Origin: Hymenobacter profundi
GTDB lineage: Bacteria > Bacteroidota > Bacteroidia > Cytophagales > Hymenobacteraceae
Assembly (NCBI RefSeq): GCF_019334315.1
Contig: NZ_JAHWGL010000022.1
Coordinates: 1 to 59,902 of the forward strand
Direction: 5' to 3'
Length of the DNA stretch: 59,902 nucleotides
This document shows positions 18,630 to 31,817 of this stretch, piece by piece (the stretch's first letter is position 1; every line of letters starts with the position of its first letter). The position numbers and the translations under genes were made by a program. The notes below the pieces were generated by a model. That model had not been told where the DNA came from. It worked only from the letters and a program-made list of their open reading frames with translations, and made no database searches.

Positions 18630-19196
18630 ATGAAAACGCATTTGCTTCCTGCTTTCCGTCTCACGCTGGTACTCCTTATTGTATGCTGCGTACTCTACCC
18701 GGCCGTGGTATGGGCCGTAGCTCAAGCCGCTCCCGGCCACGGGCAGGGCGTACAGGTGTCGCATAAGGGCCGCGTGGTGGGCTTCGCCAACGTAGGTCAG
18801 AAGTTTGATCGTCCTGAGTACTTCAACTCGCGCCCATCGGCCGTAGACTACCACGCCGACGGCTCGGGCGGCTCCAACAAAGGTCCCAGCAACCCCGAGT
18901 ACCTATCCACGGTACGCACCCGCGTAAGCGAGTTTCTGCGCCAGAACCCTACCCAGCAAGGCTCAGTACCCGCCGAGCTAGTGACGGCCAGCGGCTCCGG
19001 CCTCGACCCGCACCTCTCGCCGGCCGGCGCCTATGCCCAGGTAGGGCGCATTGCCCGCCTGCGCAACCTACCCGAAGCCCGCGTGCGGGCGCTGGTAGCA
19101 GCCCATATTCACGAGCCACTGGTGGTGTTTTTCGGCCCGGCTACGGTGAACGTGCTGGAGCTGAACCTGGCCCTCGACTCATTGGCTAATCGATAG
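18630..19196 (+). CDS. kdpC: K+-transporting ATPase subunit KdpC
   Basis: KdpC is a single-pass periplasmic-facing subunit that stabilises the KdpFABC complex and affects ATP binding. The protein is 188 aa, normal for the family, with one N-terminal helix (about 10-30). Family motifs are visible: GQKFDRPEYFNSRPSA, SGGSNKGPSNPE, VTASGSGLDPHLSP and the C-terminal VNVLELNLALD. It completes the pump operon. A palindrome follows before the outer-membrane barrel gene. Confidence 0.96.
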   Translation: MKTHLLPAFRLTLVLLIVCCVLYPAVVWAVAQAAPGHGQGVQVSHKGRVVGFANVGQKFDRPEYFNSRPSAVDYHADGSGGSNKGPSNPEYLSTVRTRVSEFLRQNPTQQGSVPAELVTASGSGLDPHLSPAGAYAQVGRIARLRNLPEARVRALVAAHIHEPLVVFFGPATVNVLELNLALDSLANR

Positions 19197-19215
19197 TTTA
19201 AAGTTCATATACCGA

Positions 19216-19295
19216 CCGCACATTTGATACGGCGGTTAGCTATTAGCTCTTGTTCAACGAAAAGCGAACAGCTAACCGCCGTATCAAACGTGCGG
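19216..19295. repeat. Palindrome between kdpC and the outer-membrane barrel gene
   Basis: CCGCACATTTGATACGGCGG (continuing TTAGCT) pairs with AGCTAACCGCCGTATCAAAC (continuing GTGCGG) with one mismatch. An inner stem, GTTC/GAAC, extends it. It may separate expression of the pump from that of the barrel. Confidence 0.85.
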
Positions 19296-19332
19296 TGCCT
19301 CTTACGCGCTTTACCTTGCGCAAAATCACCTC

Positions 19333-20424
19333 ATGAAATACTTCGCATTTTTAGCGGCTACCGCCCTGAGCAGCACCACAGCACTGGCTCAGACGGATAC
19401 TACCCAGACCGTCCCCGCGCCTTCCTCCCTCACCTACTACGGCTTCGTGGATGGCTACTACGGCTACGATTTCAACCACGGCCCTACCCACGACCGGCCC
19501 GCTTTTCTTTACTCCCACAACCGCCAAAACGAGTTTACCATCAATCAGGCGCTGGTAGGCATGCGCTACAACAACGACCGGGTGCGTGGGGCCGTGGGGC
19601 TGCACGCGGGCACCTACGTAAGTGCCAACTATGCCGCTGAAGACCAGGTACTCAAGCACGTATTTGAGGCGTACGCGGGCTTCCGACCGTTCAAGAAAGC
19701 CTGGTTAGACGTGGGCATTTTCGGCTCGCACATTGGGTTTGAGTCGGCTTTAAGCAAAGACAACTGGACGCTGACCCGCTCGCTGATGGCCGAAAACTCG
19801 CCCTATTACGAGTCGGGGGCGCGTTTGACCTACGAGATGGCGCCGGAGCTTACGCTGACCGGGCTGGTGCTCAATGGCTGGCAGAACATCCGCGAAACCA
19901 ACCAGGCCAAGGCCCTGGGCACCCAAATTCAGTGGAAAATTTCGGACAAGCTGCTCCTTAATAGTAGCACGTTCTACGGCAACGAGCAGCCCCAGGACTC
20001 CGTGATTCGCCGCCGCTACTTCCACGATTTCTACCTCACCTACGCCGCTACCATCCGCCTGAGCGTGGCGGGCGTGTTTGATGTGGGCAAGCAGCAGAGC
20101 CAGGGCCGCCGCGGCTACGACACGTGGCACACCGGCGCGGCCTTCGTGAAGTACCAGCTCAGCGACCAATTTTCCACTACCCTGCGCGGCGAGTACTACT
20201 ATGCCGAGCGTGGGGTGTTTATCAACAACATCACCCCCGCCCGCACCGACGCCGACTTCCGCACCAGCGGCGGCTCCCTCAACCTCGACTACCTACCTAC
20301 CCCCAACGTGGCCGTGCGGGTAGAGGGCCGCTACCTGCGCGCCCGCAACGCCATCTTTCAGCACGACGACGGTTTCAGCCGCAACTACGGCAACCTGACC
20401 ACCAGCGTGGCGCTGTCGTTCTAA
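19333..20424 (+). CDS. Outer-membrane beta-barrel (porin-like) protein of the K+ cluster
   Basis: The protein is 363 aa with a clear signal peptide (about 1-20, ending TTALA-Q). The mature part has alternating aromatic/polar beta strands and ends in F (TTSVALSF), as outer-membrane barrels do. The opening YYGFVDGYYGYDFN and FEAYAGFRPFKKAWLDVGIF resemble a family of Bacteroidota porin-like proteins. No plug or TonB box is present. It lies between kdpC and kup, starting 25 nt before kup and probably co-transcribed with it. I infer that it helps K+ cross the outer membrane, but no direct evidence of specificity is visible. Confidence 0.78.
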   Translation: MKYFAFLAATALSSTTALAQTDTTQTVPAPSSLTYYGFVDGYYGYDFNHGPTHDRPAFLYSHNRQNEFTINQALVGMRYNNDRVRGAVGLHAGTYVSANYAAEDQVLKHVFEAYAGFRPFKKAWLDVGIFGSHIGFESALSKDNWTLTRSLMAENSPYYESGARLTYEMAPELTLTGLVLNGWQNIRETNQAKALGTQIQWKISDKLLLNSSTFYGNEQPQDSVIRRRYFHDFYLTYAATIRLSVAGVFDVGKQQSQGRRGYDTWHTGAAFVKYQLSDQFSTTLRGEYYYAERGVFINNITPARTDADFRTSGGSLNLDYLPTPNVAVRVEGRYLRARNAIFQHDDGFSRNYGNLTTSVALSF

Positions 20425-20449
20425 GCGGCGGACAATCCGCTACCTTCTC

Positions 20450-22420
20450 ATGAGCACTGCTGTTTCCCCTATCGTCTCCCCCTCTGCTACTACTTCCGTG
20501 CACGAGCGCGTGACGGCGGCGGGCTTGCTGGTGGCACTGGGCATCGTGTACGGCGACATCGGCACTTCGCCGCTCTATACCGTTCGGGGTGTCTTTGTGC
20601 ACCAGCCCGTGACGGAGGCTGTGGTACTGGGCACAATCTCCTGCGTCATCTGGACGCTCACGCTGCTGACCACGGTGAAGTATGTGCTCATTGCGCTACG
20701 GGCCGATAACCACGGCGAGGGCGGCATTCTGGCGCTGTACGCCCGGCTGCGGCAGTTGCCTGTGCGGCGGCTCTACCTGCCGGCCATTGTGGGGGCGGCG
20801 GCCCTGCTGGCCGACGGCATCATTACGCCGCCTATTTCCGTGGCATCGGCCATAGAAGGACTGCGCATCCTGAAACCCGACCTGAACACGGTGCCTATTG
20901 TGGTAGCCATTCTGGTGGCCTTGTTTGCGTTTCAACAATTTGGCACCCAAATAATTGGCAAGCTCTTCGGGCCGGTGATGGCGCTGTTTTTCTCGATGCT
21001 GGCTGTGCTAGGCGTGGTGCATCTGGTGCAGGAGCCCAGCATCTTGCGCGCTTTCAGTCCGCACTACGCCCTGGCCATGATTACGCAAGTGCCCGGCGCG
21101 TTCTGGCTGCTGGGCTCCATTTTCCTGTGCAGCACCGGGGCCGAGGCGCTGTACGCTGACATGGGCCATGTGGGCAGGCGCAACATCTACGGATCTTGGA
21201 CTTTCGTCAAAACGTGCCTGATTCTCAACTACCTGGGGCAGGGCGCGTGGCTGCTGCGGCACTTGGGGCCGCCGTTGGGCGTGCAAAACCTGTTCTTTCT
21301 GCTGCTGCCGCAGTGGGCCCTGCTACCCGCCATTGGGCTGTGCACGTTGGCTACCATTATTGCATCACAAGCCCTAATTTCGGGGTCGTTTACGCTGGTG
21401 ATAGAGGCGTTGCGGCTGCACTTTTGGCCCAAGGTACGGGTGCAGTACCCTACCGAGCTGCGCGGCCAGGCCTACGTGCCCAGCCTGAACTGGCTGCTCT
21501 GCGCCGGCTGTGTGGGCGTGGTACTCTACTTCCGCGAGTCGGGCCGGATGGAGGCCGCGTTTGGGCTGGCCGTTACCGTCACCATGCTCATGACCACCGT
21601 GTTGCTGGCCTATTACCTGCGCCTGCGCCGCACCGCAGTTGGCTGGATTGTGGCGCTGATTGGCACCTATTTCGTTATTGAGGGCTCGTTTTTAATAGCC
21701 AACCTGGCCAAATTCACCCACGGCGGGTGGTTGAGTGTGCTATTGGCCGCCGTATTGCTGCTGGTGATGCTGAGTTGGATAGCCGGCCAACGGATTCGCA
21801 ACGAGCTGACCGAGTTTACGGGTCTGGCGGAGTGGGTACCCCTGCTCCGCCAGCTCAGCAACGACCATTCGGTGCCCAAATACGCTACCCATTTGGTATA
21901 CCTCACTAAATCGGAAAACCCTGATTTGGTAGAGAACGGGGTGATTCACAGCATCTTCAAGAAGCGCCCTAAGCGGGCCGATGTGTACTACCTGGTGCAC
22001 GTGACGACGACCGACGAGCCGTATACGCGTCGCTACCACGTTACGCACGTGCTGCCCAACGAGCTGGTTCGCATCGACTTTTACCTGGGCTTCCGCGTTG
22101 ATCATGCCCTGAACTACATGTTCCGCCAGGTGGTAACCGAGCTGGTGCAGCGGCGCGAGGTCGATATCACGTCGCGCTTCGAGTCGCTACGGGGGCAGGA
22201 TGTAACCGGCGATTTTCAGTTTATCATCCTCAACAAAACCCTACCCTACCAGTACCTGCTGCGCGGTTGGCAGCGCATGGCCCTGCGCCTGCACGGGTGG
22301 CTGAAGCGGCTGGGCGCATCCGAAACCGAAAGCTTCGGCCTCGACAATAGCACTTTTACCGTGGAAAACGTGCCGCTGCACATGCCGCCGCGCCCCGAGC
22401 TACACCTCACCCGCGACTAA
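20450..22420 (+). CDS. kup: Kup system potassium uptake protein
   Basis: Kup proteins are constitutive K+ (probably K+/H+ symport) transporters of the inner membrane. The protein is 656 aa with about twelve transmembrane helices and a soluble C-terminal domain. The signature GIVYGDIGTSPLYTVRGVF lies near residues 33-51, followed by NHGEGGILALYARLR and LLADGIITPPISVASAIEGL, all classical Kup motifs. The gene follows the barrel by 25 nt and the KdpD module by 10 nt, so it lies in one transcription unit with them. Placing kup inside the kdp cluster joins low- and high-affinity uptake under possibly shared control. Confidence 0.95.
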   Translation: MSTAVSPIVSPSATTSVHERVTAAGLLVALGIVYGDIGTSPLYTVRGVFVHQPVTEAVVLGTISCVIWTLTLLTTVKYVLIALRADNHGEGGILALYARLRQLPVRRLYLPAIVGAAALLADGIITPPISVASAIEGLRILKPDLNTVPIVVAILVALFAFQQFGTQIIGKLFGPVMALFFSMLAVLGVVHLVQEPSILRAFSPHYALAMITQVPGAFWLLGSIFLCSTGAEALYADMGHVGRRNIYGSWTFVKTCLILNYLGQGAWLLRHLGPPLGVQNLFFLLLPQWALLPAIGLCTLATIIASQALISGSFTLVIEALRLHFWPKVRVQYPTELRGQAYVPSLNWLLCAGCVGVVLYFRESGRMEAAFGLAVTVTMLMTTVLLAYYLRLRRTAVGWIVALIGTYFVIEGSFLIANLAKFTHGGWLSVLLAAVLLLVMLSWIAGQRIRNELTEFTGLAEWVPLLRQLSNDHSVPKYATHLVYLTKSENPDLVENGVIHSIFKKRPKRADVYYLVHVTTTDEPYTRRYHVTHVLPNELVRIDFYLGFRVDHALNYMFRQVVTELVQRREVDITSRFESLRGQDVTGDFQFIILNKTLPYQYLLRGWQRMALRLHGWLKRLGASETESFGLDNSTFTVENVPLHMPPRPELHLTRD

Positions 22421-22430
22421 TCTTTCTCCG

Positions 22431-23600
22431 ATGACCAGCACCGAGCAAGCCCTGCGCGATACGTCTGCCGAGCGGTTTCTGCACCTTGTGCAGGCAAAGC
22501 GCCGCGGTACCCTGAAGGTGTACCTGGGCCTGGCCGCTGGGGTAGGCAAAACCTACCGCATGCTGCAAGAAGCCCACGACCTGCACCAGCACGGCGTGGA
22601 TGTGCTGCTGGGCTACATCGAAACGCACCAGCGCGCCGGCACCGTGGCCCAGCTGCGCGACGTGCCCCTGCTGCCGCGCAAGCAGCTGTTCTACAAGGGC
22701 AAGGCACTGGAAGAAATGGACCTGGAGGCCATTGTGCAGCGCCGCCCGCAGGTAGTGGTGGTGGATGAGCTGGCCCACACCAACGTGCCCGGCTCGCGCC
22801 ACGAAAAGCGCTGGCAGGACGTGGAATACCTGGTGCAGCAGGGCATTTCGGTGATTACGGCCGTGAACGTGCAACACCTGGAAAGTCTGCACGACCAAGT
22901 GCTGCGCATCACCGGCACCGACGTGACCGAGCGCATTCCTGACCGCCTTTTGCGGCAGGCCGACGAGGTAGTGAACGTGGACCTGACCGTGGGTGAGCTG
23001 CGCACCCGCCTAGAGGAAGGCCGCATCTACCACGCCGCCAAAATACCCACGGCCCTCAACGGCTTTTTTCAGGCCGAAAACCTGTTGCAGCTCCGGCGCT
23101 TGGCCGTGCGCGAGGTAGCGCAGCTACTGGGCCAGCAGGTGGCTTCCGATGCCGGCGGCGCGCCCGCCGTGGCCGCCCCCCGCCGCACCGACGACCGGCT
23201 GCTGGCCTGCATCAACTCCAACGAGCGCGCCGCCCGCGAAATCATTCGCAAAACCTCGCGCCTGGCCGATCAGTTGGGCGCGGCCGTGTGGTACGTGCTC
23301 TACGTGCAAACCGCCCGCGAAACCGCCGACCGCATTGGGCTGGCTACCCAGCGGCACTTGCTGAAAAACCTACAGCTGGCCACCGAGTTGGGCGCCCAGA
23401 TTTTGCGGGTGAAGGACAACGACGTGGTGGAAGCCATCCGGCGGGTGGCGCAGGAAAAAAATGCTACCCTACTGATCTGCGGCATCACCGGCGAAAAAGG
23501 CTTTTGGGACCAGCTCAGTCGGCGCAGCGTGACGCACGACTTACTCCGCGCCGTGGCCCTCACCACCCCTACCCTCGACGTGTATCTGGTAACGTATTAA
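22431..23600 (+). CDS. Stand-alone KdpD sensor module (KdpD N-terminal domain plus USP domain)
   Basis: This 389-aa soluble protein covers only the N-terminal part of KdpD. It has the KdpD domain (about 20-230) with Walker A AAGVGKTYRML near residue 37, Walker-B-like VVVDELAHTNVPGSRHEKRW and NVQHLESLHDQV. A universal-stress-protein-like domain follows (about 255-385: LLACINSNERAAREIIRKTSRLA, ending LLICGITGEKGFWDQL). KdpD normally continues with four membrane helices and a kinase; all of that is missing here, and the next gene is a separate kinase. It probably senses K+ or c-di-AMP and modulates that kinase, by inference. It follows kup after 10 nt. Confidence 0.92.
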   Translation: MTSTEQALRDTSAERFLHLVQAKRRGTLKVYLGLAAGVGKTYRMLQEAHDLHQHGVDVLLGYIETHQRAGTVAQLRDVPLLPRKQLFYKGKALEEMDLEAIVQRRPQVVVVDELAHTNVPGSRHEKRWQDVEYLVQQGISVITAVNVQHLESLHDQVLRITGTDVTERIPDRLLRQADEVVNVDLTVGELRTRLEEGRIYHAAKIPTALNGFFQAENLLQLRRLAVREVAQLLGQQVASDAGGAPAVAAPRRTDDRLLACINSNERAAREIIRKTSRLADQLGAAVWYVLYVQTARETADRIGLATQRHLLKNLQLATELGAQILRVKDNDVVEAIRRVAQEKNATLLICGITGEKGFWDQLSRRSVTHDLLRAVALTTPTLDVYLVTY

Positions 23601-23658
23601 ACACAGCGTTGAGCGTCGTGCACCGCAAGACCGAACCGACTTCCCGAACAGCATCATC

Positions 23659-25443
23659 ATGAATCTTAAAACGAAAATCAACCTGGGCTTTTTGGCGATG
23701 CTGCTGCTGGTGCTCAGCATCGGGGGCTACGCGTGGTACTCACTGCGCCAGCTCGACCGTAGCTCCCGCGATGCCCTCACGGCCAACGTATACTCTCTGG
23801 AGCTGGGCCACCGCATGCTCCGCAGCCTCGACCAGCTGGCTGGGCAGCCCATCCAAGACACCACCGGTACTGCCCAGCTGATGAAGCTGGTGCAGCAGGA
23901 AGCCCACAACATCACCGAGCCCGGCGAGCAGCAGCTAGCCGATGCGCTGGTACGTGGCACGCAACAGTTAGTGCTAGCCCAACAGGCTGCGCAAAATGGT
24001 CAATTGCAATCAGTTGCCGCATCTCCCTTGGTGGAGCTACGGGCGCTTACCTACCACGTCATTTCCCTGAACACGGAGGCGCTTACCCGCAAAACGGAAG
24101 CCGCCAACCAGCGCACCGACCAGGCCAATCGGAATCTTCTGGTGTTTATTACCCTGGCTACCCTGCTGGCCCTGGCGCTGGCGGGCAGCGTGCCCGAAAT
24201 AGCCGTGCAGCCTCTGCGCAAGCTCACGGCCGCGCTGGGCCACGCCACCGAGCGCAACTTTTCGGCCACCATTCCGCAGGAAAGTCGCGACGAGTTTGGG
24301 CAGGTAGCGCGGGCCTTCAACCAGATGCTGGCCCAACTGCGCGAGTACCGCACCTCCACCACCGCCGAGCTGATTACGGAGCGCAACCGCGCCGCCAGCA
24401 TCGTGGACACCCTAGACGAGGGCTTGCTGCTGCTCGATGAAAATCGGCGCATTCTGCTGGCCAACCCCGTGATGTGCGAGTTGCTGGCCCTACCCGCCAC
24501 CCGGCTCGTGGGCCAATCGGCAACCCAGGTGCGCCTCGAAAACGATTTGCTGCACACGCTCCTCCTACCTCTGGATGCGCCCAACCAGGCTGCGGCCGTG
24601 GCGGCAGCTCCTCTGCTGCACATTGCCCAGCGCGGCGAGGAAGCGTTTTATCAGCTGGCCGCGCAAGACCTCGTTTCTTATAATGAGGCCACCGACAAAA
24701 CCGAGTTGGTAGGCCAAATGTTGACCCTGCGCAACGTATCGGATTTCAAAAAGCTGGATCAGGTGAAGTCTGATTTCTTAGCTACGGTGTCGCACGAGTT
24801 GAAAACGCCCCTATCGAGCATCAACCTGAACGCCCGCCTGCTTCAGGATGAGCGCCTACCCGCCGACGAGCGCCAGCGCGTGACCACCCACATCCGCCAG
24901 GAAACCCAGCGGCTGCAACGCATGGTGGCCGAGCTGCTGGCCGTGTCGCGCCTAGATGCCGGGGCCGGTATTCAGCTTGATATGCGCCCTACCAGCCTGG
25001 CCGAAATCGTAGCTTATGCCACCGACACCGTGCGTCCCCAGCTCACTGACAAAAAGCTCCGGCTAGAGTTGGAACTGCCGCCTACCCTCCCCCCCGTGCG
25101 TGCCGACGTGGAAAAGACCACTTGGGTACTCATCAACCTGCTTGCTAACGCTATTCGCTACTCGCCCAGCGGAGAGGTGCTGACCGTAACTGCCGCCGCT
25201 GCCGGTGGCTTTGTGCAGGTGCGGGTAGTAGACCATGGCCCCGGCATTGCCGCCGAGCACCACGAGCGCATCTTCCAACGCTTTGCCCAAATTCCGGACA
25301 AGGCGGGCTACCGGGGCGGCTCGGGGCTGGGGCTGAGCATCGCCCGCGAGTTTATTACCACCCAAGGCGGCCGGCTGTGGGTAGAGAGCGAATTGGGCAG
25401 CGGCAGCCGATTCTGTTTTACGTTGCCGGTGGTGACTGGGTAG
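23659..25443 (+). CDS. Membrane sensor histidine kinase (HAMP-PAS-HisKA-HATPase)
   Basis: This 594-aa kinase has a transmembrane helix (about 7-27), a roughly 125-residue periplasmic helical domain, a second helix (about 156-176), a HAMP domain, a PAS domain (SIVDTLDEGLLLLDENRRILLAN), and HisKA with His379 in ATVSHELKTPLSS. The HATPase domain has the N box NLLANAIRYSP, G1 DHGPGIA and G2 GGSGLGLSIAREF. It begins 58 nt after the KdpD module. It is probably the partner of the sigma-54 regulator at 12674 and takes the place of the missing KdpD kinase half. Its N-terminal architecture is not that of KdpD, which has four helices. Confidence 0.92.
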   Translation: MNLKTKINLGFLAMLLLVLSIGGYAWYSLRQLDRSSRDALTANVYSLELGHRMLRSLDQLAGQPIQDTTGTAQLMKLVQQEAHNITEPGEQQLADALVRGTQQLVLAQQAAQNGQLQSVAASPLVELRALTYHVISLNTEALTRKTEAANQRTDQANRNLLVFITLATLLALALAGSVPEIAVQPLRKLTAALGHATERNFSATIPQESRDEFGQVARAFNQMLAQLREYRTSTTAELITERNRAASIVDTLDEGLLLLDENRRILLANPVMCELLALPATRLVGQSATQVRLENDLLHTLLLPLDAPNQAAAVAAAPLLHIAQRGEEAFYQLAAQDLVSYNEATDKTELVGQMLTLRNVSDFKKLDQVKSDFLATVSHELKTPLSSINLNARLLQDERLPADERQRVTTHIRQETQRLQRMVAELLAVSRLDAGAGIQLDMRPTSLAEIVAYATDTVRPQLTDKKLRLELELPPTLPPVRADVEKTTWVLINLLANAIRYSPSGEVLTVTAAAAGGFVQVRVVDHGPGIAAEHHERIFQRFAQIPDKAGYRGGSGLGLSIAREFITTQGGRLWVESELGSGSRFCFTLPVVTG

Positions 25444-25490
25444 CCCGCGCACGCGCAAGCGGCACGTAGAAATAGCATAGACTTATTTTA

Positions 25491-25518
25491 TTTGTTTACC
25501 CTGTTTTCAATAACTTTG
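25491..25518 (+). promoter_or_regulatory. Bacteroidota-type promoter of the lipoprotein gene
   Basis: TTTG and TAACTTTG are 16 nt apart. The -7 box is an exact TAnnTTTG; the spacer is a little short of the usual 19-21 nt. The leader would be about 30 nt before the ATG at 25553. The region is very AT-rich. Confidence 0.55.
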
Positions 25519-25552
25519 TTTTATAATTATTTTCATTTCACCTCTTTTACCA

Positions 25553-26836
25553 ATGCCCAGATTATTACCGTTTTTCTTGCTTTTATTAACGCTTTTTGCT
25601 TGTCAAAAAGAAGATGATGCGGATGAGCCAAAAAGCTACTCCGACAAAATTGTATTGCAGGATTTAGTGTTGGCCGGCGACTCTATTAAACTGACTTGGT
25701 CCAAATTGGAAGATGCTACCCTAAAGGAGTACCGAGTAGTGCGACGTGAGGAAACAAATGGACCAGAAAGTATTTTAAATCGTTTTTATCCTCCTTCCGG
25801 CTCCTCACTGGCGACCAAATTTACGGATGACGCCGTGCCGTATGTACCTACCCTCGAATACCAGGTAGTGGGCGTATTGACTTCCGGACAGATGGTTAAC
25901 AGCAACATCGTTACGCACAAGCGCCCGGAGATTAAAATTATCAACGCCGTTCCATTTGATGTTCAGTTTGACAGTCAGCGAAGAGTATTGTATTTCTTCG
26001 AGAATGACGGCAAAATATCACAATATGATCTTGCCAAAAGTCAAGTAACCAAATCCATTAAAACCGATGCCACTATCGGGTACTGCGATTTTGCTACCTA
26101 CAACGGCACGCCGGAGCTGTATGTGCCGCGCAACGATGGCTGGATTTTTATCTATAATGCAGAGACGCTAGACAAGATTGATCAGTTTAACGTCGGCTCG
26201 CCGGCTACGTGCGTGGTAGCCAATCATGACCTGCTATTTGTAGCGGCCAACAACTCGTCTTGGCCGTATCGTCCTGTCCAAGTATACAGCCGGGCCTCCA
26301 AAACCCTGGTATCGCAGAGCACCTATTATACCAGCGGTAACCCGCGCCTCAAGCGTATTCCCAACACGGACACTGAGTTGCTGAGCATAGGCAGCAGCAA
26401 CCAGCAGTACTACAGTTTTTCTCCAAAAGGCGATTTACTCAACCAGTCTCAAGGCTATTACAGCAATTATCCACTGGATGCCAACATCCTCGAGCTGTTT
26501 CCCTCGAGCCGAAAGTACTTGTCGTCTTCGTCGGGCGTTATCTATTCTATTTCCCAGGGCTACGAGGCAAGCCTACCGAAGGGGAATCTGGCCTACACCA
26601 GTTTCCTTATTGATGCCGCCGAGCGATATATCTACGCAGGCACTAGCACCAAAAGCGTGGAGGTGTACACCAACAATAACTACGTGCAAACACGCTCCAT
26701 CAAAACGAAAGCCTACCCGTACCGCTTGTTCCAGGATGGTAGCAACGGCCTACTATGCATCAGCAGCACCACACCAAGTGCGAGTATTTACTATTATAAT
26801 ACGCCGAGTAAATTTGTAATAGAGCAGCTGCGGTAG
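25553..26836 (+). CDS. Hypothetical lipoprotein with fibronectin-like and beta-propeller-like parts
   Basis: This 427-aa protein begins with a lipoprotein signal (MPRLLPFFLLLLTLFACQK; lipidated Cys17) and an acidic stretch EDDADEP that may promote surface export in Bacteroidota. Residues about 30-120 look like a fibronectin type III domain (DSIKLTWSKLEDATLKEYRVVRR). The rest has repeated short beta segments with YXV and SYS motifs, like a seven-bladed propeller. No enzyme motif is visible and I do not recognise the protein. It has its own promoter and terminator and is clearly richer in A/T than its neighbours (AAA, ATT, TTA and TAT codons), which may mean recent transfer. It is not part of the K+ cluster. 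Confidence 0.75.
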   Translation: MPRLLPFFLLLLTLFACQKEDDADEPKSYSDKIVLQDLVLAGDSIKLTWSKLEDATLKEYRVVRREETNGPESILNRFYPPSGSSLATKFTDDAVPYVPTLEYQVVGVLTSGQMVNSNIVTHKRPEIKIINAVPFDVQFDSQRRVLYFFENDGKISQYDLAKSQVTKSIKTDATIGYCDFATYNGTPELYVPRNDGWIFIYNAETLDKIDQFNVGSPATCVVANHDLLFVAANNSSWPYRPVQVYSRASKTLVSQSTYYTSGNPRLKRIPNTDTELLSIGSSNQQYYSFSPKGDLLNQSQGYYSNYPLDANILELFPSSRKYLSSSSGVIYSISQGYEASLPKGNLAYTSFLIDAAERYIYAGTSTKSVEVYTNNNYVQTRSIKTKAYPYRLFQDGSNGLLCISSTTPSASIYYYNTPSKFVIEQLR

Positions 26837-26863
26837 CCCTAGCTCCAAGGCCTTACGCACTCC

Positions 26864-26910
26864 ACGCCACGCACCCTGAGGAATACGCAGGGTTGCGTGG
26901 CGTTTTTTTT
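26864..26910 (+). terminator. Strong intrinsic terminator after the lipoprotein gene
   Basis: ACGCCACGCACCCTG pairs with CAGGGTTGCGTGGCGT around AGGAATACG, with one bulge, and ends in eight T. It lies about 30 nt after the stop. Confidence 0.9.
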
Positions 26911-27182
26911 AAGTTACTGCTGTTACGCAGCGTCGTCGTTCCGGGAGCGCGCGCGAGCAGTTGACGGGCGCAACTGGAGGATGAGCAGCAGTATCTTCAT
27001 CATGCTAAGAGCACTTATAACTGAAGCATCATTTTATCGAAAAAACCCATTTTTATTGAAAATAATATAAATAATACCACTAAAACAAGCTACCCGTATG
27101 GCAAATCGAACATTTTGTTATAACTTAAATTTTTAGCTAGGCTGCACTACTTCTGGTTGCGGTATCAGGCTATTCTTTCGCG
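26911..27182. other. Intergenic region upstream of gltB
   Basis: About 270 nt without a gene, the second half very AT-rich (for example AAAATAATATAAATAAT). It must hold the gltB promoter. A TTTTG at about 27115 is followed by AT-rich sequence, but no exact TAnnTTTG is seen at the right distance. Confidence 0.5.
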
Positions 27183-31712
<4,530 letters not shown>

Positions 31713-31715
31713 TCT

Positions 31716-31806
31716 CTGACGCGAGGCACAGGCTTCGCGCCAGACCTGACTCACCGCGCACTTACTGTTTAGTCTAGCGAAATGCGAAGCGCAGGCTTCG
31801 TGCTAC
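31716..31806. repeat. Paired GC-rich hairpin units between gltB and gltD
   Basis: Two related units, GCGAGGCACAGGCTTCGCGC and GCGAAGCGCAGGCTTCGTGC, stand about 65 nt apart. Each is nearly self-complementary around CAG(G). They fill most of the gltB-gltD gap and end just before the gltD ATG, so they could adjust relative expression of the two subunits. Confidence 0.55.
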
Positions 31807-31817
31807 ATCATATTCTC

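Noticed and set aside
19289..19310. A second sigma-54-like site before the outer-membrane barrel gene
   Set aside because: GG and GC have the right spacing, but the -12 box reads TACGC instead of TTGC and part of the site lies in a palindrome arm; too weak.
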